DNA of 10,224 bases from DASVDK01 sp036381125 [NCBI: Thermodesulfobacteriota bacterium] (GTDB taxonomy: Bacteria; DASVDK01): NCBI GenBank assembly GCA_036381125.1, contig DASVDK010000382.1:1-10224 (forward strand), written 5' to 3'. The notes under the pieces are model-generated. The model was not told where the DNA came from and did not search any database. It was given only the letters and a program-made list of their open reading frames with translations. A program made the position numbers and the translations under genes. Numbering within the stretch: position 1 is the first letter of the stretch; each line of letters starts with the position of its first letter. Of the stretch, positions 1-8,496 are shown piece by piece.

Positions 1-1112
<1,112 letters not shown>

Positions 1113-2334
1113 ATGCCCTTCGAGCTGTTCGTCGGGCTGCGCTATCTCAAGGCGAAGCGGAAGCAGACCTTCATCTCGGTCATCACCATCATCTCGATGG
1201 GCGGCATCGCCCTCGGCGTGGCGGCGCTCCTCATCGTCATCTCCGTCATGAGCGGCTTCCAGGAGGACATCCGGCAGAAGATCCTCGGGATGACGGCGCA
1301 CATCCAGCTCTTCCCCTTCGAGCGTGGGCTCCCGCGCGGCGCCGAGGTCGCCGACGCCGTCGAAACGGTGCCGGGCGTGGTGGCGGCCGCGCCGTTCATC
1401 GTGAACCAGGTGATGCTCTCGACCCCCGCGTCCGTGACCGGCGCCGTCGTCTACGGCATCGACCCGGCGCGCACCGCCCGAGTGACGAACCTCGCGCAGA
1501 TCATGCGGGAAGGGTCGCTCGACGACCTGCGCGAGGGGGACATCGTGCTCGGGGCCGAGCTGGCACAGGTGCTCGGCGTCGTCCCGGGCAGCCGGGTGAA
1601 CGTGGTGTCGCCGACCGGCCAGCTCTCGCCGATCGGGATGGTGCCGCGCGCCCGGAGCTTCCGCGTGGTGGGGATCTTCCGCGCGGGCAACTACGAGTAC
1701 GACAGCGGCCTGGCCTACATCACGATCGCCGACGCGCAGCGCTTCTTCGACATGGAGGATCGCGTCACCGGCGTGGAGATCCGGGTCGAGGACATCTACG
1801 GGACCGGCCGGGTGAAGGAGGCCATCGAGGCGTCGCCCGCGGTGGACGCGGCCGTCGGGGGGCCGTTCCTCACGCGCGACTGGCAGGAGCGCAACCGGAA
1901 CCTCTTCTCGGCGCTCAAGCTCGAGAAGACCGCGATGTTCGTCATCCTCACGCTCATCATCCTCGTGGCGGCCTTCAACATCGTGAGCACGCTCATCATG
2001 GTCGTCATGGAGAAGCACAAGGACATCGCCATCCTCAAGTCCATGGGGGCGACCTCGCGCAGCGTCATGCGGATCTTCGTCCTCGAGGGGGCGATCATCG
2101 GCGTCGTCGGCACCGCCGTGGGCCTCCTGCTCGGCGTGCTCGGCTGCGAGCTGCTCAAGCGCTACGAGTTCGTCCGGCTCGACCCGACGGTCTACATGCT
2201 GAGCACGCTGCCGGCGCAGGTGGAGTGGCCGAACGTGGTCCTCATCGCCGCCGCCTCGCTGAGCATCAGCGCCCTGGCCACGATCTACCCCGCCTGGCAG
2301 GCGGCGCGCCTCGATCCGGTCGAGGCCATCCGGT

Positions 2335-2342
<8 letters not shown>
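1113..2342 (+). CDS. lolC: Lipoprotein-releasing ABC transporter permease, LolC/LolE family
   Basis: Inner-membrane permease of the Lol system, which extracts outer-membrane lipoproteins and passes them to LolA. At 409 aa it is family-sized. It has the MacB/LolC topology: a short cytoplasmic N-terminus ([15 protein letters not shown]), TM1 at about 22-46, a large periplasmic domain at about 47-272, then TM2 (about 274-298), TM3 (about 322-346) and TM4 (about 374-393). The end, [18 protein letters not shown], is a hallmark of the family. Residues about 166-181 ([16 protein letters not shown]) form a proline-flanked loop where E. coli LolC carries its LolA-binding Hook; this match is from memory of the family. 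Only one permease gene is present, so the complex is probably a homodimer or LolF-like arrangement with LolD, unless a second copy lies elsewhere. LolC versus LolE cannot be decided. The ATG directly follows the lysS stop; a weak GAGG lies at 1104-1107. It overlaps lolD by 8 bases. Confidence 0.93.
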
Positions 2343-3071
<729 letters not shown>

Positions 3072-3075
<4 letters not shown>

Positions 3076-5420
3076 TCCGGCTGCCGCGACGAGGGCGGGC
3101 GATCGGCGTCGTCGTGCTCCTCCTCACGGTGGCCGCCTGGCTCGCGGCCGCGCCGGGCCACGCCGGCGAGGCGGGGCCCGCGGCCTCGCCCTCCCCGGAG
3201 GCGGGCGGCGCGCAGATGCCGGTGGCCGAGGTGGTCATCCGCGGCAACCGGCGGATCGAGGAGGCCGTCATCCGCACCCGCATCCGGACGCGGGAGGGCG
3301 AGCCGCTGTCGGCCGCCACGGTCCGCAACGACGTGAAGTCGCTCTACCAGCTCGGCTTCTTCGAGGACGTCCGGGTCGAGGTGACGCCGTCGGCCGAGGG
3401 CCCCGTCGTCGCCTTCGTCGTCGTCGAGCGCCCCCAGATCGCGGGGATCGTGCTCGAAGGCCGCGAGGAGGTCTCGGAGGAGGACGTCCGCGCGGCGATC
3501 ACCGTCAGGCCGAACACGCTGGCCGACCCGGCCGCCATCCAGGCATCGGTCCTCCAGGTGAAGGCGCTCTACACCGACAAGGGCTTCCTCGACGCGACGG
3601 TGTCGACGCGGCTCGACCCCCAGCCGGGCGACCGGGTGAACCTCGTCTTCGTCATCGACGAGGGGAAGAAGGTCCCGGTCCGGACGATCGAGTTCGAGGG
3701 GAACACCGCCTTCTCCGATCGGAAGCTGCGCGGGGTCATCGACACGAGCGAGAAAGGCTTCTGGTCCTGGATCACCGGCAGCGGCGTCCTCAAGTCGGAC
3801 GCCCTCGAGCGCGACCAGCAGCTCCTGACGCAGTTCTACCTCGACCGCGGCTACGCGAACGTGCGGGTGGGGCGGCCGACGATCACCCGGGAGGCCGACG
3901 GGCTCAAGCTGACCTTTCCGATCAGCGAAGGCCCCCGGTTCAACATCGGCACCATCGGCTTCCGCGGGGAGCTCATCGAGAGCGAGGAGAAGCTCCGCGA
4001 GCGGCTCGTGACCGAGCCGGGCAGCCTCTTCAAGGCGTCGAACCTCCGCAGGGACATCGACACGCTCACCACCGTCTACGCCGACCACGGGTACGCCTTC
4101 GCCGCCGTCACGCCGAACACCCGGGTCGACGCCGAGCGGAAGGTCATCGACGTGACGTTCGAGCTGACGAAGAACCAGCAGGTCCGCTTCGGCGAGATCA
4201 ACATCACCGGCAACGTCCAGACCCGCGACAAGGTCATCCGCCGGGAGCTACGGATCGCCGAAGGCGAGCAGTACAGCGCCACGGGCCTCGCCAGGAGCCG
4301 CCAGCGGGTCCGCGCGCTCGGCTACTTCCGGGACGTCCGGATGACGACGACCCCGGTACCCGGCACGAACCAGGAGGTCGTGGACGTCGACGTGCAGGTC
4401 GACGAGCAGCCGACCGGCCAGTTCACGTTCGGCGCCGGCTTCTCCAGCGAGGAGGCCTTCTCGCTCCTCGTGCAGCTCCAGCAGTCCAACCTCTTCGGCC
4501 GCGGCCAGCGGGCGGCGCTCGCCGGGCGCTTCGGCACGCGCACCATCGCGTACGACTTCTCGTTCACGGAGCCGTACTTCCTCGACACCCCGCTCTCGGT
4601 CGGCGTCGACGTCTTCGACATCGATCGGGAGTACACCGACTTCGACCGCAAGAGCAGCGGCGGGGCGCTGCGCCTCGGCTACCCCCTGTCGGACACCTGG
4701 CGGGTCGGCCTGGCCTACAAGCTCGAGCTGATCACCATCCGGAACGTGGAGGAGACGGTCACCTCCCCGGTCATCCTCGAGCAGGCGGCGCTCGGTCAGG
4801 TCACGTCGAGCGGGCTCACCTTCACGCTTCGCCACGACGGGCGCGACTACCCGATCGACCCCACGAAGGGCGACCTCACGACGCTCACGGCGGAGGTCAC
4901 GGGCGGGCCGTTCGGCGGCAACGTGGAGATCTACAGGCTGGAGGGCTCGTCGCGGTGGTACTTTCCCCTCGGCTTCTGGGGGCTCGTCGGCTCGCTCAAC
5001 GGCACGATTGGGCACGTGGACAGCCTCGAGGGGGGCCCGGTCCCGCTCTTCGAGCGGTACTTTCTCGGTGGGATCAACACGATCCGAGGCTACCGGGCCC
5101 GCAGCGTCGGCCCGCAGGACCCGCCGGGGTCGGGCACGGTCATCGGCGGCGAGACGGCCGTCTTCTTCAACAGCGAGATCCTGGTGCCGCTCTTTCCCGA
5201 CTCCGGCGCGGGTCTGAAGGCCCTGGTCTTCTTCGATGCGGGCAACGCGTTCGACCGGGGGGAGAGCTTCTCGTTCGGCGACCTCAAGAAGTCCGTGGGC
5301 TTCGGGTTCCGCTGGCTGTCGCCCCTCGGGCCGATCCGCCTCGAGTTCGGCTATCCTCTCGACATCGAGCCGGGCGATCGGAAGGAGACCGTGCAGTTCA
5401 CGCTCGGGGCACCGTTCTAG
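3072..5420 (+). CDS. bamA: Outer membrane protein assembly factor BamA (Omp85 family)
   Basis: Essential Omp85 protein that folds and inserts beta-barrel proteins into the outer membrane. The 782-aa length is close to the roughly 800 aa usual for BamA. A signal peptide is visible (RRGR, then hydrophobic residues 11-27, likely cut after GHA at 31). Five POTRA domains follow at about 50-120, 121-200, 201-287, 288-367 and 368-447, recognisable by repeated phrases such as [34 protein letters not shown] and [18 protein letters not shown]. Residues about 450-782 form the 16-stranded barrel. The conserved lid-loop motif is IRGY (671-674), and the protein ends in the aromatic insertion signal FTLGAPF. 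The GTG at 3072 is chosen because it gives the signal peptide and overlaps the lolD stop by 4 bases; only a G-rich tract serves as ribosome-binding site. Five POTRAs and ompH next door favour BamA over TamA. Confidence 0.96.
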
Positions 5421-5477
5421 CCGTGCCGAGCTGTCCGCCTGGCGAGATCGCGCCGGCTCACTGCGCGGCCCCGCTCG

Positions 5478-5499
5478 GCGCGTGGTGCATCAGACGCGC
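5478..5499 (+). other. Short inverted repeat in the bamA-ompH gap
   Basis: GCGCGT (5478-5483) and ACGCGC (5494-5499) are perfect 6-bp arms around a 10-base loop. This lies in the 115-base gap (5421-5535), one of only two real gaps in the window. No T-run follows, so it is not a classical intrinsic terminator. No convincing sigma70 or sigma54 promoter is visible in the gap. In DNA this GC-rich a 6-bp stem arises easily by chance, so a regulatory role is only a possibility. Confidence 0.2.
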
Positions 5500-5521
5500 A
5501 CCAGGATTCGACACACAGCCC

Positions 5522-5529
5522 GGAAGGAG
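5522..5529 (+). promoter_or_regulatory. Shine-Dalgarno site for ompH/skp
   Basis: GGAAGGAG lies 6 bases before the ATG at 5536. It fixes the start of the ompH/skp gene, whose reading frame is otherwise open far upstream into bamA. Confidence 0.8.
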
Positions 5530-5535
5530 TCGATC

Positions 5536-6096
5536 ATGTCCCGTCACGTCCGTGCCTTCCCGTCACTCGTAGTGCTCGTGACCGCGCTCGCGCTCATCGG
5601 CGCGGCGTACGCCGAGCAGGCGTCGTCGGCGACGACCGGCGAGGTCCGGATCGGCTACGTCGACCTCCAGCGGGCCATCTTCACCTCGAACGCGGGCAAG
5701 GAGGCGCGCCGGACCCTCGACGAGCGGACGGAGAAGCTCAAGAAGGAGTTCGAGCGCAGGCAGGAGGAGCTCAGGGCCGCGCAGGCCGAGTTCGTCAAGC
5801 AGAGCGCGGTCCTGTCGGCCGACGCGCGGGCCGAGAAGGAGCGTGAGCTGCAGCGGCGGCTGCGCGACCTCGAGCGGCTCAAGCAGGACTCCGAGGACGA
5901 GCTGAGCCGCCGCGACGCGGAGCTCTCCAAGCGGATCCTCGGCGAGGTCCGCGAGGTCGTGCGGCAGATCGGGGGCAAGGGCAACTACACCCTCATCCTC
6001 GAGCGCAACGCGGCCGGCGTCCTCTACGCCGCCTCCGGCGTGGACCTGACCGAGGAGGTCATCAAGGCGTACAACGCCTCGAAGTCCGGCAAGTAG
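5536..6096 (+). CDS. skp: Periplasmic OMP chaperone, OmpH/Skp family
   Basis: Skp-type holdase that keeps unfolded outer-membrane proteins soluble on the way to BamA. The ATG at 5536 gives a 186-aa protein with a clear signal peptide: SRHVR, hydrophobic residues 9-24, and AYA before the likely cut at 26/27. The mature start VRIGYVDLQRAIFTSNAGKE (38-57) is the OmpH-family opening. A long, highly charged alpha-helical stretch at about 55-145, rich in E, K, R and L, matches the coiled-coil tentacle. The C-terminal part (NYTLILERNAAGVLYAA, then VDLTEEVIKAYN) matches the trimerisation body. The frame runs upstream to 5236, but that part is a shadow of bamA and lacks a signal peptide in the right place. 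The order bamA-skp-lpxD is widely conserved. Its TAG stop is embedded in the Shine-Dalgarno of lpxD. Confidence 0.92.
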   Translation: MSRHVRAFPSLVVLVTALALIGAAYAEQASSATTGEVRIGYVDLQRAIFTSNAGKEARRTLDERTEKLKKEFERRQEELRAAQAEFVKQSAVLSADARAEKERELQRRLRDLERLKQDSEDELSRRDAELSKRILGEVREVVRQIGGKGNYTLILERNAAGVLYAASGVDLTEEVIKAYNASKSGK

Positions 6097-6100
6097 GAGG
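6095..6100 (+). promoter_or_regulatory. Shine-Dalgarno site for lpxD, overlapping the skp stop
   Basis: AGGAGG lies 5 bases before the lpxD ATG at 6106 and shares two bases with the skp TAG (6094-6096). A ribosome finishing skp would sit on this site, which suggests translational coupling. Confidence 0.75.
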
Positions 6101-6105
6101 CCTCC

Positions 6106-7155
6106 ATGCTGACCGCTCGGGAGGTCGCGTCGCGAGTCGGGGCGCGGGTCGTCGGCGACGAGTCGCGGCCGCTCGCCGGCGTCGCGCCCATCGAGGCGGC
6201 CGAGGCGTCGGACCTCGCGTTCCTGGCCAACCCGAAGTACGCCGGCTACCTCGCGACCACGCGCGCGGGCGCCGTCATCGTCGCGCCGGGGCACCTGCCG
6301 GCCGACGCGGCGGGTCGCACGTTCCTCGTGGCCGACGACCCGTACCTGGCCTTCGCGCTGGCCCTCGGGGTCTTCCACCCGCCGCGCCGGCCGACGCCCG
6401 GCGTCCACCCCACCGCCTGGGTGGACCCCACGGCCGTGCTCGGCGAGGGGGTCACGGTGGGGCCGCTCTCGTCGATCGGACCGCGGTGCCGCGTCGGCGC
6501 CGGCGCCTGGCTCGTCTCGGGCGTGCATCTCGGCGAGGGGGTGGAGATCGGCGACGAGACGACCCTCCACCCGCACGTGACGGTCTACGCCGACTGCCGC
6601 ATCGGCAGCCGGGTCATCGTGCACGCGGGCACCGTGATCGGGTCGGACGGCTTCGGCTTCGCCCGCACGCCGCGGGGCGCCGTCAAGGTGCCGCAGGTGG
6701 GGCGGGTGGTGATCGAGGACGACGTCGAGATCGGCGCGAACTGCGCCATCGACCGCGCAACCCTCGGCGAGACGCGCATCGGGCGCGGCGTGAAGATCGA
6801 CAACCTCGTCCAGATCGGGCACAACGTCCAGGTCGGACCGGGGACGGTCGTCGTCGCCCAGGCGGGCATCTCGGGCAGCACGAAGGTGGGACGAGGCGTC
6901 ACCATTGCCGGGCAGGCGGGGCTCGTCGGCCACGTCGAGGTCGGCGACGGCGTGATCGTCACCGCCCAGACGGGCGTGACCAACGACGTGCCGGCGGGCC
7001 AGGTCGTCTCCGGCTCGCCGCACCGTCCCCACGGCGAGTGGAAGCGGATCATGGCGGCCATGGCCGACCTGCCGGGCCTGCGCCAGCGCGTGAAGGCGCT
7101 CGAGCGGCGCGTCGGCACGTCGGCAGCCGCGGAGAAGGAGGCGACCGGTGAGTAG
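6106..7155 (+). CDS. lpxD: UDP-3-O-(3-hydroxyacyl)glucosamine N-acyltransferase LpxD
   Basis: Third enzyme of lipid A synthesis: it adds a 3-hydroxyacyl chain from ACP to the 2-amino group of UDP-3-O-acyl-glucosamine in the cytoplasm. The 349-aa length fits the family (E. coli 341). The N-terminal uridine-binding domain spans about 1-100 with the characteristic FLANPKYAGYL. A left-handed beta-helix of hexapeptide repeats runs from about 100 to 300. The catalytic His is in QIGHNV at residue 239, the same number as in E. coli LpxD. Other family signatures are GSDGFGFA (179-186), NCAIDRATLG (212-221) and QAGISGSTKVG (252-262). A C-terminal helical tail (about 310-349) follows. The start is supported by a strong AGGAGG. 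It overlaps fabZ by 8 bases. Confidence 0.96.
   Translation: MLTAREVASRVGARVVGDESRPLAGVAPIEAAEASDLAFLANPKYAGYLATTRAGAVIVAPGHLPADAAGRTFLVADDPYLAFALALGVFHPPRRPTPGVHPTAWVDPTAVLGEGVTVGPLSSIGPRCRVGAGAWLVSGVHLGEGVEIGDETTLHPHVTVYADCRIGSRVIVHAGTVIGSDGFGFARTPRGAVKVPQVGRVVIEDDVEIGANCAIDRATLGETRIGRGVKIDNLVQIGHNVQVGPGTVVVAQAGISGSTKVGRGVTIAGQAGLVGHVEVGDGVIVTAQTGVTNDVPAGQVVSGSPHRPHGEWKRIMAAMADLPGLRQRVKALERRVGTSAAAEKEATGE
7135..7141 (+). promoter_or_regulatory. Shine-Dalgarno site for fabZ, inside the lpxD coding region
   Basis: AAGGAGG lies 6 bases before the GTG at 7148. It supports GTG as the fabZ start and lies within the last codons of lpxD. Confidence 0.75.
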
Positions 7156-7606
7156 CAGCGAGGCCCCGGACTTCAAGGAGCTCCTGAGGATCCTTCCGCA
7201 CCGCTACCCGTTCCTGCTCGTCGATCGCATCGTCTCGGTCGAGCCGGGCAAGCGGGTCGTGGCGATCAAGAACGTCACGGTGAACGAGCCGTTCTTCCAG
7301 GGGCACTTCCCGGGTCACCCCATCATGCCCGGGGTCCTCCTCTGCGAGGCGATGGCCCAGGCCGGCGGCGTGCTCGTCTTCCAGACCGACCCGGAGCGGA
7401 TGCAGCGGTATCTCGTCTACCTGGCCGGGCTCGACAACGTGAAGTTCCGCCGGCCGGTCGTGCCGGGCGATCAGGTGCGGCTCGAACTCGAGGTCCTCAA
7501 GCGCCGGACGCCGCTCTGGCGCTTCAAGGGTCAGGCGATGGTCGGCGAGGCCCTCGCCGCGGAGGCCGAGATCCTCGTGTCGGAGACCGAGGCCACCCGG
7601 GGCTAG
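7148..7606 (+). CDS. fabZ: 3-hydroxyacyl-[acyl-carrier-protein] dehydratase FabZ
   Basis: Hot-dog-fold dehydratase of type II fatty-acid synthesis, which turns 3-hydroxyacyl-ACP into trans-2-enoyl-ACP. The 152-aa protein matches the family length (about 145-155). ILPHRYPFLLVDRI (15-28) is the family opening. The active-site stretch GHFPGHPIMPG (52-62) carries His53, and Glu67 lies 14 residues on in CEAMAQ, the spacing seen in known FabZ enzymes. Later segments GLDNVKFRRPVVPGD and LWRFKGQA also fit. FabZ draws on the same 3-hydroxyacyl-ACP pool that LpxA and LpxD use, which explains its conserved place between them. The GTG start has a strong Shine-Dalgarno and overlaps lpxD by 8 bases (GTGAGTAG). 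FabA is less likely given the length, the motif and the lpx context. Confidence 0.96.
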   Translation: MSSSEAPDFKELLRILPHRYPFLLVDRIVSVEPGKRVVAIKNVTVNEPFFQGHFPGHPIMPGVLLCEAMAQAGGVLVFQTDPERMQRYLVYLAGLDNVKFRRPVVPGDQVRLELEVLKRRTPLWRFKGQAMVGEALAAEAEILVSETEATRG

Positions 7607-7619
7607 CCGTGGCCGGACC

Positions 7620-7652
7620 CCCATCGGCCTCCGCGATCGTCGGGCCGATGGG
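7620..7652 (+). other. Perfect 10-bp inverted repeat (RNA hairpin) between fabZ and lpxA
   Basis: CCCATCGGCC (7620-7629) is exactly complementary to GGCCGATGGG (7643-7652). One extra T-G wobble pair can close the inside, leaving an 11-base loop. It starts 14 bases after the fabZ stop and ends 67 bases before the preferred lpxA start. A second, imperfect stem with several bulges can be drawn between about 7651-7663 and 7680-7693. No T-run follows, so a standard intrinsic terminator is unlikely. It could instead be a transcript-stabilising or processing element, an attenuator, or nothing. A 10-bp perfect stem is expected about once by chance in 10 kb of DNA this GC-rich; its position in a gap is what makes it notable. 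Confidence 0.4.
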
Positions 7653-7710
7653 CACCCGGGCGCGGGCCCTGGGCCTGCGGCGCCGGGGTGGCCGCGTTAC
7701 GCTTGGAGAG

Positions 7711-7715
7711 AGGAG
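7711..7715 (+). promoter_or_regulatory. Shine-Dalgarno site deciding the lpxA start
   Basis: AGGAG ends 4 bases before the GTG at 7720, in a purine-rich run (GGAGAGAGGAG, 7705-7715). It supports GTG 7720 over the in-frame GTG at 7609, which has no such site. Confidence 0.65.
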
Positions 7716-7719
7716 CGAC

Positions 7720-8496
7720 GTGAGCGCCATCCACCCCACGGCGGTGATCGACGCGAGGGCCGAGATCGGCCGCGATGTCGAGATCGGTCCCTACGCGATC
7801 GTCGGCCCGGACGTCACCATCGGCGACGGCACGGTCCTCATGCCGCACGCGGTCGTCGAGCGGTGGACCCGCGTCGGCCGGCGCTGCCGCATCCATCCCT
7901 TCGCGGTGCTCGGGGGGGCGCCGCAGGACCTCAAGTACAGGGGCGAGGAGACGTGGCTCGAGGTGGGCGACGAGACGGTCGTCCGCGAGGCGGCGACGCT
8001 GAACCGCGGCACCGTCGGCGGCATCGGCAAGACCGTGGTCGGCCGCCGCTGCCTGCTCATGGCCTACTCGCACGTGGCTCACGACTGCGTGCTCGGCGAC
8101 AACGTGATCCTCGCCAACGCCGCCACGCTGGCCGGCCACGTCACGGTCGAGGACCACGTGATCCTCGGCGGCCTCGCCGCGGTCCAGCAGTTCGCGCGGC
8201 TCGGCGCCCACAGCTTCATCGGCGGCACGTCGGGCGTGAACCAGGACGTGGCGCCCTACATGCTCGTGTCGGGCGTCCCGGCCTCGAACCGGGGGCTCAA
8301 CCTCGTCGGCCTCAAGCGGCGCGGCTTCTCGGAGGAGACGATCCGCGCGCTCAAGCGCGCGTACCAGACGATCTTCCGCAGCGGCACGACCCTCGCGAAG
8401 GCGCTCGAGCAGGTGAGGGCCGAGCTGGCGGACGTGCCGGAGGTCGTGCGGCTGGTGGAGTTCATCGAGACCTCGAAGATCGGGGTCTGCCGGTGA
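7720..8496 (+). CDS. lpxA: UDP-N-acetylglucosamine O-acyltransferase LpxA
   Basis: First enzyme of lipid A synthesis: it moves a 3-hydroxyacyl chain from ACP to the 3-OH (or 3-NH2 in some species) of UDP-GlcNAc. From GTG 7720 it is 258 aa (E. coli 262), starting SAIHPTAVID as the family does. The frame is open back to GTG 7609, but those 37 residues look unlike LpxA. Hexapeptide repeats form a left-handed beta-helix (about 1-185); a helical C-terminus follows. Counting from E. coli with a 4-residue offset, these match: Lys72 (QDLKY; K76), His118 (H122), catalytic His121 in VAHDC (H125), His140 (H144) and Arg200 (R204). The position of His160 is Gln156 (AVQQF). The hydrocarbon-ruler position G173 is Gly169, which in E. 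coli favours C14 chains. The stop overlaps the next GTG by 4 bases. Confidence 0.95.
   Translation: MSAIHPTAVIDARAEIGRDVEIGPYAIVGPDVTIGDGTVLMPHAVVERWTRVGRRCRIHPFAVLGGAPQDLKYRGEETWLEVGDETVVREAATLNRGTVGGIGKTVVGRRCLLMAYSHVAHDCVLGDNVILANAATLAGHVTVEDHVILGGLAAVQQFARLGAHSFIGGTSGVNQDVAPYMLVSGVPASNRGLNLVGLKRRGFSEETIRALKRAYQTIFRSGTTLAKALEQVRAELADVPEVVRLVEFIETSKIGVCR

Noticed and set aside
5236-5535. Upstream in-frame extension of the skp frame
   Set aside because: It overlaps bamA, would bury the signal peptide about 100 residues inside the protein, and a strong Shine-Dalgarno marks the ATG at 5536.
5421-5535. Sigma70 or sigma54 promoter before skp
   Set aside because: TTCGACA near 5507 is only a loose -35 look-alike with no matching -10, and no TGGC/TGC pair at sigma54 spacing was found.
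4955-5572. 205-aa plus-strand open frame covering the end of bamA and the gap
   Set aside because: Shadow of the BamA barrel region; its tail through the gap has no recognisable content and no start signal.
5563-7176. 537-aa minus-strand open frame
   Set aside because: Antisense to skp and lpxD; composition is the mirror of their codon bias and there is no plausible start or domain.
7620-7652. Rho-independent terminator between fabZ and lpxA
   Set aside because: The stem is good but no T-run follows, and downstream genes are the same pathway; kept only as a hairpin of unknown role.
7863-8492. Long N-terminal extension in frame with the oxidoreductase
   Set aside because: This part is the out-of-frame shadow of lpxA; the Rossmann fold begins a few residues after GTG 8493, which overlaps the lpxA stop.
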